Source: Gigaspora rosea (taxonomy: Eukaryota > Glomeromycota > Glomeromycetes > Diversisporales > Gigasporaceae). From it: a stretch of 64,000 bases of DNA. The notes under the pieces were generated by a model. The model worked only from the letters and a program-made list of their open reading frames with translations, searched no databases and had not been told where the DNA came from. Positions within the stretch are counted from its first letter, which is position 1, and each line of letters begins with the position of its first letter. Both the position numbers and the translations under genes were made by a program. Of the stretch, positions 33,368 to 45,109 are shown piece after piece. The DNA lies in assembly GCA_003550325.1 (NCBI GenBank), contig QKWP01000595.1, positions 109,809-173,808 on the forward strand, in the 5' to 3' direction.

Positions 33368-34971
33368 TTAAGATCCAAATGCATTAATATCGAATTTCGA
33401 TCCTTCAATGCTAACTACACTAGTTGAAGAAGCCGTGCCAATTTCCCTGTTCGTAAATATAGGCAATTGTATGAAACTACTTGCATATGTAGCACCAGAG
33501 TGCCTTTTTTTAGGCTTTACTCTGGGATGGTTTGCTCTGTATTCATCTGCCTCTTTACACTTCCTGCGGAATTCGGAAGTTCGACCGTAGACGTATACCC
33601 ATTCTTCAAATAAATCCTCTAGCTCGCTTGCAATTGGCCGTTTCTTTGGGTCACTGTCCCAGCATCTTTTCATGAGCTGTACCCAACAATCAGGTGTACC
33701 TTCAACAATAGATGGTCTCAATCCATCACAAATATTGAGCATTAATGTGGAATTATGTTCTTCTTGATTAAATGGTGGTTCACCAGCAGATAATTCCCAC
33801 ATGATCATCCCAAAAGCATAAATATCTGTCGCAGTGCTATGTGGCTGTCCTTTGAACAATTCTGGTGCCATATAAGGTATAACACCATAAATTCCGCATT
33901 TTCTAGATGCCAAACTGCTTATTTTCTTAATAGTGCCATAATCAGCAATGCAACACGAGGGTTCTATGCTATTATAACCTACTAAAATGTTTCCACTATG
34001 CAAGTCACAATGCACTACTCCATCGGAATGCATGGTCTTCAGACCTTTAGAAATCGAAGATGCCAGATATGCAAGGTGTATCCATCTTATTTCTTTGTGC
34101 TTTTGAAGATATGTGCGTAGGCTTCCATTTTCAAAATATTGCATCACTAAGGCATATTTGCCTAATCCTACATGTTTTGTGAATCCATAGATTTTGGGAC
34201 CGTAATTATTATCGCTTAGATCGTTACGTACCCGATAGATGCGTGATATCTAGTCATACATCATTATTGTATAATTTAGTATACAAGTATATTTCGAAGT
34301 ATCAAAAGTGAAGTTGTTGCAAAAATTACCTCAGTAAGTATTTCAATATCATCACCGCAACTGATGACTTTCAGTGCAACTATCGATTTTGTTCGAGTTT
34401 GTCCTTTTTTGGGGTGAATAACACGAATTCCATCAATCCACTCTGCTTTGTAAACAGACCCATTTCCTCCATCAGCAATATGCTCAATATTCCGAAGTCT
34501 AACAGGTTCAATCCATTCAAAATATTCGTGATAACTTCTGGAATCAAGCTGCGTTCTTTGAACAAACTCATCAAGCAACTGATTCCCGCTAGTCCAATAC
34601 CTAAACTGTCTCTTGAGTTTTTCGATGTCGCAATTTCTACACCAATAGGTGGTGTCACATTTCAGGTCACAAATTTTGCATACAAGGGCATCTCGCCCTT
34701 GTCCGTTTTGCGGTCTATATTCTTGTGGATAATTTGGATTAGAACGGCGAGGACAAGAACAACTGGGGCTGTCTCCGAACCAAATTGAGATGCCAGCCTG
34801 TTTATGATTATCGGTGACCCACTCTTCTATTGTAAAATTGGGAAGAGGATGAGGCTCGTTTTTCTTTATATTTTCTGGTGGATGGGAGCCCGATGGACGA
34901 AAAAGGTAAAATATCGGTTCCTCAATCAAATCTTTTGAATCAGAATAAAGAGAGCGATTATTTTGAAGCAT
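33368..34971 (-). CDS. Tyrosine-kinase-like protein kinase, two exons, 507 aa
   Basis: Exon 1 is 34330-34971 and exon 2 33368-34249, with an 80-bp GT-AG intron at 34250-34329 in phase 0 that joins EILTE to ISRIYRV. Residues about 85-135 hold Cys pairs (CSCP, CKICDLKC, CRNC) then FRYWTSGN, an N-terminal module typical of the expanded TKL-like kinases of Rhizophagus. The kinase domain starts near residue 170: glycine loop IADGGNGSVYKAEW, catalytic lysine in IVALKVI, alpha-C glutamate in ILTE, catalytic loop VVHCDLHSGNIL, metal-binding CIADYGTIKK, APE motif PYMAPELFKG, then TDIYAFGMIMWELSAGEPPF. A Ser-rich tail closes it. The catalytic loop is HCD instead of HRD and the metal motif DYG instead of DFG; lysine, both aspartates and asparagine remain, so activity is plausible. 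The ATG at 34971 is the first in frame. Substrate and pathway unknown. Confidence 0.9.
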
Positions 34972-35169
34972 TGTAAATTATCGATCAGAGAAATCTACAC
35001 TCAAATTAATTTCTTTCGATATTTATTAAATAATTGATGTGGTGTCTTAAAACGGAAACTTTAATAACGCTAATACATGTATTACATTATACAATTATTT
35101 TTAGAACGTGAATCAATAGTGATGAAGCTTTCAAATAATTATTACAAAAATTAATTACTAAATAATTTA

Positions 35170-35328
35170 GGGAACGCTTATTTCCACCATAAAAATTACT
35201 ATTTCCGCCATAAAATTTACTTATTTCCACCATCTGACGTAATTTATCATGACATGTTCGTCATGTTTATTTAGCTGAAGTCACATTGTGGAAATAGCAA
35301 ATTTCCATGGTGGAAATTAGGCATTCCC
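35170..35328. mobile_element. 159-bp MITE with 8-bp duplication, in the kinase 5' flank
   Basis: Left end GGGAACGCTTATTTCCACCA and inward-read right end GGGAATGCCTAATTTCCACC are inverted repeats. ATAATTTA is duplicated exactly at 35162-35169 and 35329-35336. The word TTTCCACCAT or its complement occurs about six times. It lies about 200 bp upstream of the kinase start codon, so it may have become part of the promoter. Confidence 0.88.
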
Positions 35329-35336
35329 ATAATTTA

Positions 35337-36101
35337 TTATTCTTTAAATAGTAAATTTTATAGTAAATGTTAGTAAGCAGATATAATTGATGATTAGTAA
35401 TATTTTTGACGGATTAAATATATAAAAGTATAATTTTTTTAAATATATTCTTTATTAAAATTTTGCTATTATATAACGTGCATTTTGTTCTATATATATA
35501 TGGAATTTTAGTCAAATTTGATTAAAACTGTAAAAAGTTTTATTAGTAGCACATTTTTAATTCTTTAAAAATTTCATTGTAAAATGAAATCATATGGGCG
35601 GATTTGTTTGATTTGCACAAAATTTAATCCAATCATTTATGTGATATTGCATGATCTTCGGTAAAATAGAATTGATCTCCGATTGTATAATTGTATTTGA
35701 TTGGTTAATTGCTCTCCTTTACATAATCTGCATAATAATTATTAATCATCATTATATTTAATTGGTCAATTGCTTTTCTTGTTGTAAATTACTTATGAAA
35801 CTAGTCATGAAACCGAGTGATATTTATAAATTATTACGTATTCACTTACTTTTAATAATTACAATATTCTCGTCAAAAATTTCGTCATATGAGGGGCTGG
35901 ATTTTCTATAGTACAGATAGGCAATCCCCAAGCGTTAATCGATAGAATAGGTTGGCAAGCTCCGAAAGTTATTAAATTATCTAAATACGGCAATACGTAT
36001 TAGTATTCCGCGTCAAATTTACGCCAATTAGAAATTGATTGATGTGTCATCCGTAAATCTTAAAATGACATATATCGTTTTAGAATTGGTATCCATTTAC
36101 C
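35337..36101. other. Intergenic, no gene seen
   Basis: AT-rich sequence with several TTGATTGG/CCAATCA words (35625-35770) but no supported coding frame or element ends. Confidence 0.45.
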
Positions 36102-37000
36102 GAAAGGTGTGACCCCTGCAGATCATGATGTCATGTGAAATCATGTGAAATCGGCCGATTCTGATCGATTTTTCGATTCTTGGAGAATTTTAAAGATTTT
36201 TATATACAGCATTGATGATCGGTATTTTATATAATTTATTAAAACAAAACAAATTACATAATGTAAAGTAAAAATTTAATTGAAATATAATAAATTACAT
36301 AATATATAGTAAAAATTTAATATTCGCTTTATATTTTCCTTTATTATCATACATGTATAATCGTTGTATTATAATTCTGTATTTATATTTTAATTCAATA
36401 AATATCATGATTCCTCCTGCGTATAGTGATAACTTGAAATGGCGTATAGTTTTTTTATATTATGATAATTATTCAATATTGCAAATTATGAAACTTCATA
36501 ATATTAGTAAAGGCGAACAATTTTTAATTCAAAAGAACCTAATAATTTAGTGGGTTAGTTCATGCAAATGATGCTAATCGGATAACTTTGATTCAACACA
36601 GCATTCTTTGAAGATTGTTAGAAAATATTCGCTACTTAAAAAATTGAAGTCGCGAAAGAGACACTGACAGACCTAATGAAAATCTCGCTTACAAACTCAA
36701 TAAAGAGATAATGGAAAAAGTCTCTGGGTTTGGTAAAGAAAGTGTTACGATTATATAAAAAAAGGAGAAACGTAACAAATCCATGGAAACAAATACCTGG
36801 ACAACATAAAATTTTTAATCGAAGTGACATGAATGTGGGTTATTTATTATATGTATAGTACTGTATTAGTTATGTAATCACTGATCAAATAATGATATAA
36901 TTTTTACGGATTTTTAATGATTCTTAAATTTAGATTCCCTATTTAGAATCTCAAAGATTCTCCGCATCATCATCATGAAAATCATGGGGTCACACCTTTC
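36102..37000 (+). mobile_element. Tc1/mariner-like remnant with transposase N-terminal fragment
   Basis: Ends GAAAGGTGTGACCCC on the left and its exact complement at 36986-37000 are terminal inverted repeats, with CATGATG-like words just inside both. At 36407-36549 a frame gives AYSDNLKWRIVFLYYDNYSI and LHNIS, the first helix-turn-helix of a fungal Tc1/mariner-like transposase; the match stops where the frame ends, and no DDE catalytic domain follows, so the element is an internally deleted or decayed copy. Flanking TA is present on the left (TACC|GAAAGG) but not cleanly on the right. Confidence 0.7.
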
Positions 37001-37444
37001 TGCAAACCGCCATAATAAAAAATATTAAAAAAAAAGTTAAAAAATTAATTTAAAATAAATTTAAAAAAAGAATCCATTTATCCTAAGTAAAAAGCGAATA
37101 AAAATGAAATAATGATAATATTTAATGCTTGGATCCCAATAATCATTAAAAAATGCGTATATGATTCAACTTAATAAAAAAATAGCTTCTTTAAGCTTAA
37201 CAATTTGCTAATATATTTATATATGTGGATAACCTTTATTAACTAAATCGCTTGCTAACTAGTACATATTTTAATAATTTACCAAATAATGATATAAAAA
37301 AAATTATAGAACTATCAACTATTAATAGATAGAACATACGCCTATAGAGAGTATAAACGATATAAAAAAAACCCCCCAAACTACAAAAACATAACGTATA
37401 ATCATACAGGTTCTATGACAAAAGTATGCCTTGTAACTAACTTC

Positions 37445-37606
37445 CGAATTAATTCTCTGTTCTCTGAATTATTTTTGCTGCAATAAATGTTACTGATCTA
37501 TTTTACTGGCAGTACGTGTTATAAACGAATTAATTCTCTGTTCTCTGAATTATTTTTGCTGCAATAAATGTTACTAATCTATTTTACTGGCAGTGCGTGT
37601 TATAAA
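37445..37606. repeat. 81-bp tandem duplication
   Basis: Two adjacent 81-bp units beginning CGAATTAATTCTCTGTTCTC; they differ at about three positions (TTACTGATC against TTACTAATC, CAGTACGTG against CAGTGCGTG). Recent local duplication. Confidence 0.93.
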
Positions 37607-38199
37607 TAAAATAGATTTTAAGCGTGATAAACCTTTTGAAATTGCTGTCATTTTATCAAGTTTAATATACAGTAAGCTATATTGGCTAAATTGAAACGTC
37701 TAGACGTACCTCTCATCTAACTTCCGAATTACTTAGTAGATTACCTAATTATTTTAATAGTATATAAAACGAAGCATCTACTTTTAAACATATTATGTAA
37801 TAATTCATCCGATCATCCAATCAAAATTAAAGCCCACTATGCTGATTTCCCGTGCTTCGGGTGATTTCGTGAAGTGCCAGGCTTTAGACAATAGCAACAC
37901 ATGATTGATCGAGCAGATTTACGAAATTGAGGGTTCACAGGGATTCAAGAAATATGTTATGATGCAATGTGAAAGCTTCAGTTTGCTTAATAAATTTTTT
38001 TACATTTCATAGAAAGAATAGGTTGTGCGAGCTTCTCAAAAAAGTATTCTATAATAATATAAAAAAATTTATTATTAATTGTGTAACAATTTCGTGTAAC
38101 ATTGTCCCTGCTGTATCCACGATCAGTGAAAAATCACGTCAATACTTAATCGATGTAAATTCATTGTATAATCGCACAACCCAACAAATCAGGTGATTA
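37607..38199. other. Intergenic, no gene seen
   Basis: No coding frame or element end recognised. A 75-aa plus-strand frame at 37969-38196 has no family features. Confidence 0.45.
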
Positions 38200-38589
38200 G
38201 GCCACGCAAAGTTGATTTTTCGTTTTGCATTACCCGCGTCCCATTTTTTCAATTTTTTCAATTTTTTTTTTTTTTTTTAGATCCCAATTGTGTCAATTGT
38301 TCGATTTTTGACATCTATTTTTTCTCACAACGTTAATAATTGAATGAATTCTAAGTGTGGCAAAAAATTTATTCCAATAATTATTTTCATCCGGTGNNNN
38401 NNNNNNNNNNNNNNNNNNNNNNNNNNNNNNNNNNNNNNNNNNNNNNNNNNNNNNNNNNNNNNNNNNNNNNNNNNNNNNNNNNNNNNNNNNNNNNNNNNNN
38501 NNNNNNNAAAAAAAAAAAAAAAATCCGCCCGTCCGTCCCGAATTTTGAAATCCATGTAATGCAAAACGAAAAATCAACTTTGCGTGGCC
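38200..38589. mobile_element. PIF/Harbinger-like MITE containing the assembly gap
   Basis: Left end GGCCACGCAAAGTTGATTTT and right end, read inwards, are the same for about 30 bp. TTA flanks both sides (38197-38199 and 38590-38592), the 3-bp TWA duplication of PIF/Harbinger elements. Subterminal CGTCCC words occur on both sides. A run of Ns hides the middle. Homopolymers (poly-T at 38262-38278, poly-A from 38508) next to the gap explain why assembly failed. Confidence 0.85.
38397..38507. other. Assembly gap (Ns)
   Basis: 111 unknown bases. Frames crossing it are meaningless. Its true length is not known from the sequence. Confidence 0.99.
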
Positions 38590-38592
38590 TTA

Positions 38593-39103
38593 ACCAAGTG
38601 ATAGTATAGATGTGCAGCCATCTACAAATTTGATCAATGTTGCATATTTTACAAATAGGATAATGTGTTTAACTTCACTTTTTCAGGAGTTTATTAATGA
38701 AGCCCCAGCATGCAACAAAACAGCTTGTGACTTAAATAAATTTTACAGCAGTATTGTCATGGGAAAATGATATTTCTGAAATAAATAATTGCACTGTAAA
38801 ACCGAAGATCACAATGCTGTAATGGAAGTTATGAGATTTTATAATGGAGAGGCTTTGAAATCATATACCCTGAATCGTACGATAATTTATGACCAATGCA
38901 CTAAAGGACTTTCTTATTACGTGTGGTAGTGTATCAAGAAAATGTTAAGTAGCAGTCTTAGATTAACGTAAAGAAATGATTTTCTTTAATGAATCATTAT
39001 AAAAGTAATTGTTAAAGCTCTTTTCTCAAAGAATGTTGTATGATTTAATAATCTAGAGTGATCAAATGAAAGCTATAAAAATGATATATTCTCACTGAGT
39101 AAG
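38593..39103. other. Intergenic, no gene seen
   Basis: No coding frame or repeat end could be supported. Confidence 0.4.
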
Positions 39104-39182
39104 CAGGGACTCGTAAAAATTTAGATTTTATTTATGATTTCCAAATTTGTATAAATAATTTCCAAATTTTTACGTGTCCCTG
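39104..39182. mobile_element. Very small hAT-like MITE (79 bp)
   Basis: CAGGGACTCGTAAAAATTT and the inward-read right end CAGGGACACGTAAAAATTTG are inverted repeats forming most of the element. Flanks TGAGTAAG and TGTATAAG agree at six of eight bases, compatible with an old 8-bp duplication. Confidence 0.65.
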
Positions 39183-41406
39183 TGTATAAGGTAAAGAACC
39201 TTTGGACTAAATAATTCATTCAATCAACAAAACTATAAATTCCTTGAAAGTTACCAATTAAATACGTTCTGGCGAGTTGCCTAAATAACCTCTTTGTTAA
39301 TTAATGTATATCCTGCTCATCATTAATTGTGTATTAAGTTTATCCGTAACAGTATTGGTAATGATTTTTTTACATATCGATATTAAAGGTGCAGGCGGAA
39401 CTTGAAGCATTCGGATGTGCCGTAACGTAACTAAGTTATAACTAGTTATAACTTTTTGCTTTAAATTACGACGTGGTGTAACTTGCGTGCATGCCCAATT
39501 AATTATTCACGTTATAACTTTTTTTATATATACCGTAACTCAATTTGATATGTCGAAACTTGCCGTAACTTGCCGTAACTTATAATATCAGATATTGCAA
39601 ATATATTTATTTTTACACGTAACTAAAATTTATTACAAATTTTTTATTTACAAAGAACATAAATAACAAAGTACATATAGAGCTGTAGGTCAAACTTGAT
39701 TAATTTATGCTTTAAGTTCTGGTATATTAAAATGTATACTTGTGATATGATCATTATCGGAACATCTCGAGTTTCTTGATCGTCATTTGAATTCATTCAT
39801 TTTCTACATCGGTTCATTAGAATTTATCTATCTACTTAACCAACCCGTTTGACCTGGGTCAAGACAATTTTTGACGCGTGATCCGTCAAAATTTTGACCT
39901 ACGGGCTAAATAATGTTAGCAGGACTGATAGAGGGCGAACTGGGTCAGGATAGTCATCACAACAAAACTAACAACTGCGCAACAAAACCAACAAGGTGAG
40001 CGAAAAGATTTGGCAAGGTAAGATGCTTTGGTTTGTTACGGGTATGGTTGTGATATGCGAATTAATGACTTTTAGAGCAGAAGGGAGTTTTGAATTTTAT
40101 TTAGAAACTATTTCGGAATTTTTTTTTTGTTCGAACTTGAATTTCACTGTCGTTACAACACAAAAAAAATTCTCTCTAATTATGCAAAAAGAAATGAAAA
40201 AAAATGAAAAAGAATACAGAGTTTCGTCCCTCATTCTATCGTGCCATCGCTACTGATTCTAACGCTTCCCTACATGAATGTAATAACATACTAGCACAGC
40301 CACACGATTTACTTGATTTGTCTTTGTCATCGCCTTTTTTGGTTTTGCTTGAACATTTGGGGTTTTTGCCTTGAAAATAACCCTACGGCAATATAAATTT
40401 TTTTTGAGTAAACAATGATTTAAGATTGTGTAACCAAAACAACCTAAATTTGATTTGCAACAGTGCGGGACAGTTAGAGACAAAATAAAATAGCTAATTT
40501 TTTAAAAGCTAATAACTTTGATACAAAAAAGATACAAAAAAAGGAGGTCACTGTTTTAAAGCTAAATCAATTTACTACAAAATAGCGGCCTTAATTTTTT
40601 TAAAAAATTATTTGTTATCAAGTTATTAGAGTTTAAAATTCTGTGTTTTTATATGAATGATCTAAAAATGGGACATACTATTGGATGTAAAGAATAGGTG
40701 TTTATAATTGCGAAACAATAATTTAAAATATATTTTAATAATAAATATTGACTTGTAATTTAAGTTGTAATAATATAAATTTATATAACTATTTTTTAGT
40801 CATACATCTTTTTTAAGTAACCAATTAAATAACAGAAAATACAACCAATCAAAATTTAGAAAATTATAAAATATCAAAAATCAATCATTTGAATAATTTT
40901 AAAATTATTAAAATTTAAATTTCAAAATATGACATTTCCATCTCTAAGTGTCCTACACTATATTATTTTTAGATATGCTGATCATCAATCCTTGCAGATT
41001 TCATGTGCTGGGTATAAATTAACTAACTAAAATCATGAATTTTAATTAATGCTATAATATGAAAAATTAAAAAGAGAAAATAAAATTTTACTTATTTGCG
41101 CACTTTTTTTATATTAAGATAACCATCAAGTAACTATCTAAAAATTGCCATATTATATATAATAACCATTAGTTTTATATATGGAAGTTATGAATTTTTT
41201 AGAATTGTTGCACTTGAAACTGTATTATAGTGAAAATTGGCCCTTCGATGAAAATTGTATTGAAATACATTAAACAACAAATTGTAGAGATAAGAATGCT
41301 AGAAAAAAAATATAAATTTTTATTGAAGGTGGGTTGGTTTCACATTACTATCAAATCAAGGTTATTAATTATTTAGGTAATCATAATGTAATTTGAAATG
41401 TATAAT
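39183..41406. other. Intergenic, unassigned
   Basis: No gene could be supported. Noted: a GTAACTT/CCGTAACTT-rich stretch at about 39420-39590; a short inverted repeat around TTTGACGCGTGATCCGTCAAA at 39870-39890; AGCTAATAACTTTGATAC near 40508 mirrored by TTATCAAGTTATTAG near 40615; and an 86-aa plus-strand frame at 39996-40256 without family features. Confidence 0.4.
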
Positions 41407-42645
41407 TACCAATCCAGATAAGATCAGCACTATAGATATATTATTACTATATATGAAATTGGAGATAAACAAATATATAAACAATATATTAGTAAATCTG
41501 ATTATGACCCTTATGAAAAGTTTTTTGTACTATGGGCTAATGCAGAAAGATTTGTACCTCAAAAAATTTCATAATTTTGACACTAAGGAAAAATTTTTTT
41601 TCTTGATTAATTATTAAAAAATTTTTAGTACTGTATCAAATAAATTAGGTTTTAATCTAACTTATTATAATATTTTTATTGTTTTAACATTGTTTTATTT
41701 TAATAATTAAGCATGTACAATTCACTGTATTTAAAAAAAAAACAAATTTTTTTTTAAAAAAAAGATATTTTAAATAATTTTGCAACCAATATATAGTTTA
41801 TAAGCTTGTACTTCGCAAGTGCAAAATTAAGCTTTAAAGGGAGGTAATTAGATTTTTTACTATATACATAAATTACTACAGTCAACCCTCTATAAATGCA
41901 ACCTCCATAAATGCAATACCTCTCTAAATGCACATTTTTTTCTATTCCGTAAAATGTTATTAATGCTAAATGCACGTTCTATATTCTTTATATGCACGCT
42001 CTCTTGAATAACATTTTATATCATACTAACCTCCCTAAATGCACGTGGCCAATCAAATTTTAGTATTTAAGATAGGTTATACAGTTTTGGTAGAAGTTAC
42101 ACAAACTTGATGATCTAATTTTTAAAGCTGCAATTTAATTGGCTCTCTCTAAATGCAAACCTCCCTAAATGCACGTTGTAGGCTTGTCCCTACGAGTTGC
42201 ATTTATGGAGGGTTGACTATATAGTAAATTGTATAGTAAAAAAAAAGTTACTATTAATAAATTTTTTTATTTTATCAATAAAATAATCAAAAAAATTTAT
42301 TTTTATCAATCCAGTAACTAATAAGCATATTAAATTAAAAAAATTAAAAATTAATTTGTACAAAAAATATTTTAATCAGAGCTATTTGAGGTACAAATCT
42401 TTTTGTACTAGCCAATAAGTAAATATTATTTTTGATATAAGTAAAGTTGTATAGCAGGTTCTTGTGCATCTACTAGTAAAATTTCATTAAAATCGGACCT
42501 GTAAATAAGAAAATATGGCTTTAAATCATATAAAAATTTTATATATACAGGCCTGCCTCAGATTTTGTACTACATCGTTTATATATTTGTTTTGCCCAAT
42601 TCTAAATACTGTATAAAAATATTGCCGATCTTATCTGGATTGGCA
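41407..42645. mobile_element. 1.2-kb long-arm inverted-repeat element, host of a nested MITE
   Basis: Left end TACCAATCCAGATAAGATCA and inward-read right end TTGCCAATCCAGATAAGATC match, and inner segments are mirrored too: CAAATATATAAAC, and AAAGATTTGTACCTCAAA at 41548 and, inverted, about 42390. TA-type flanks are plausible. A 341-bp MITE sits in the middle. A 74-aa frame on the left arm has no recognisable domain. Confidence 0.7.
41879..42219. mobile_element. 341-bp pogo/mariner-like MITE, nested
   Basis: CAGTCAACCCTCTATAAATG on the left and TAGTCAACCCTCCATAAATG read inwards on the right are terminal inverted repeats, flanked by TA on each side. The words CCTCCCTAAATGCA and variants recur at least five times. 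CCAATCAAATTTT lies near 42049. No coding capacity. Confidence 0.88.
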
Positions 42646-42709
42646 AATAAGGAATATGTAAGCAAATAAAAATAAATACTATGTTATTTATTTTGAACTA
42701 AGTTATTTG

Positions 42710-42965
42710 TCACATAAGTGACAACACTTATGTATCACTCAAACCAATTAGATTTCAGGATCTTGTGTAATATAACATGATCAGAAAATTCAAAACAAAC
42801 GTTTGTTTTATCAAAAAAACAACAAAAATCGCTTATTACTCAAAATCTGTATATAAAACCACCTTCTGTGCTTTAACAAAGAGTTTTCCTTGAGCGATTT
42901 CGCTATATACCTTCAAACTCTAACCCTAAACTAACAAAACTAAACTTTATCAATATAGAGGTAAT
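42710..42965. mobile_element. Telomere-motif MITE (copy at 42.8 kb)
   Basis: Shares with 51844-52148 the series ACCAATTAGATTTCAGGATC, TTGTGTAATAT, AAAACCACCTTCTGTGCTTTAAC and a CTCTAACCCTAAACTAAC core. Left boundary is near GTGACAACACTTATG, itself mirrored. The right end is unclear. No coding capacity. Confidence 0.55.
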
Positions 42966-43120
42966 CTACAGATAACATTATTACATGCATTGCATATAAC
43001 TTAATCCTTTATTTATTATATAATTAATTTTAATATATATATAAGAAACATGAGAAAATAAAAAAGGGTTACTTCTTGTTTCATACTTAAAAAATACTAA
43101 AATAATTGATAAAACACATA

Positions 43121-43418
43121 CTATATATTCCTGAAAATAAGCTACTATTTTAGTGCCAAAAATTACATAATAGCTTATTTTCGAATTGTAGAATTTTTTG
43201 AAAAATTAAAAAATGACTAATCAAAAGTTGTCCAAATGATATAAAATTTTTAATATAATGTATTTTGATGTCTTGAACAAGTTAACTTAATTGCACTTTT
43301 GAGATTTACTTAGTAAAATTTGAACTTTTATATATAGCAACTGCTAATGCATTTTTTGAGATTTTTAAAAAATCAGGGTAGCTTATTTTTGGAGTAACTT
43401 ATTTTTAGGAATGTATAG
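43121..43418. mobile_element. MITE of the AAATAAGCTAC family, copy 2
   Basis: Left end CTATATATTCCTGAAAATAA and inward-read right end CTATACATTCCTAAAAATAA are inverted repeats with TA on both sides. Interior is homologous to 9256-9567 along most of its length. Confidence 0.85.
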
Positions 43419-44076
43419 TACCTTTATATTGAAATATTGATAATTATCTTTTATTGTTCAAATTTACAATAGGCCCAGCTATAGTCATATGATCAATCGA
43501 TCAATCAATATATTTTTTTTTGCAAATCTAACTTTCAGTTATATTGATTTTATACCCAATATTCTTACCAGCAAGAGACTATTATTATGCTCAAAAACAC
43601 AAATTTATATCTGATATGCATGCTGTACCATGTTATAATACCAAGCTTATAGAGCACAAAATTGTGGTATAATGTTTTCTAATTTTTTTATAGTATAAAA
43701 AAGCAAATTTAATTTTTTATTTTCATAACTAGCTAATCCAATTTTTCAAAAGCATCTTTTTTTTTAAATTCCAATTGTACCAATTATTATGTTTTTGTTA
43801 TTTAATTTTTTTCTATTGTCATTCAATAATGAGCTTTACAAAAAGAGAAGCAAAATACAATCAGATCTCTCTATAATCACCAAGTTGGTTACATGCTAAT
43901 ATAGTAATTATATTTAAATATGATTATAATTTAAACCTTTATATAGTTACAGTTATATAAAAATTTTTATTAAGTGATTATAAAAATTTATAATAAAAAC
44001 TATTAAATAGAATATTTATTAATCACAATATACCATAATATAAATACTATTTTATTATTATTTTACTATAAAATAG

Positions 44077-44934
44077 GCTACTATCTAGAGATACATTAGT
44101 CTGGTCTGGTCCAGTCTGGTATCTAAGAGGGCTGTTCATAGTATTTATAGCTCCAGTCCAATCTGGTTCTTCAGTTCCGTAACAGTCCTTAAATGATTGT
44201 GTCAATTTTAAAGCATAAGATATTATTAGCCCAAAATGACATAAATATTTACTGTCAGATGTAAACAAACATTATATGATCTACCTTATATCTGATTAAA
44301 AATTTGATTGGGTAATACAAATATTATAGTTATGTTTACAAGAACCAGTCCAAGGACTGGTTTTTTAATTTCCCATGGTCCTTATCAGTTCTGGTCCAGG
44401 ACCAGTTTTGAACTGGTCTTTTTCAGAACTGATATATTCCTACTACTATCTAAAATAAGCTACCTTCTCTCTTTTGATCAAAAAACTTAAAAATATCGTT
44501 GATCTAAAAATAAAATACTCTACAATCGACAATAGTTACTATATAGTAAAGTTCAAATTCTTTTATGTAAATTAATTATTATTGCTTAAATAAACTTATT
44601 TGGAAGATCAAAATATACTTACTTTAAAAATTTTATGTAAATCAGACAACTTTTTATTATTTGACTTTTAATTTTTACTTTTGATAAAAAAATTAAAATT
44701 TGTTAAAAAAATATATTCAATGAAAGTAAAAATTAAAAGTTAAATAATAATAAGTTTTTAAAAATTTTGGAGAATATGTATTTTGATCTTCTGAACATAT
44801 TTACTTAAGTGCTTATGATTGTTTAATATAGTAAAATTTAGACTTTACTATGTAGCTATTATTTGCAATTACTAAAAAGCTACTTTCATCTGAAAATAAG
44901 CTATTTTCAGATACATATAGTAGCCAATTATATT
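44077..44934. mobile_element. MITE of the AAATAAGCTAC family, copy 3, with nested hAT MITE
   Basis: Left GGCTACTATC, resumed after the nested element as TAAAATAAGCTACC, and inward-read right end GGCTACTATATGTATCTGAA with AATAAGCTA. The interior has a long palindrome around TAAAAATTAAAAGT at 44665-44760. Interior blocks TATTTTGATCTTCTGAACAT and TTACTTAAGTG match copies 1 and 2. Confidence 0.7.
44086..44442. mobile_element. 357-bp hAT MITE of the TAGGGATG family, uninterrupted copy
   Basis: Ends TAGAGATACATTAGTCTGG and, inward-read, TAGGAATATATCAGTTCTG. CTACTATC is duplicated exactly at 44078-44085 and 44443-44450. Homologous throughout to the split copy at 21482-27404, including AAATTTGATTGGGT and AAACAAACATYATATGA. 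It serves as the empty-site reference for the DIRS-like insertion. Confidence 0.93.
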
Positions 44935-45109
44935 TAATGATTTTAATTAGCTAAAAAATTAATAATTATAAATAGGTATATTATTAATAAAATTGATAAA
45001 AAAAATCAAAATTTTTTGGTAATAGTAATTATAAGTGATTTGGTAATTTGTGACTATAATAAAGTTTTTTATAATATTTAAGTCCATTGCACAATATTTG
45101 GTGCTTATA

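Noticed and set aside
38293-38609. Frames reading through the N run
   Set aside because: They are unknown residues with poly-Lys or poly-Phe edges from homopolymers.
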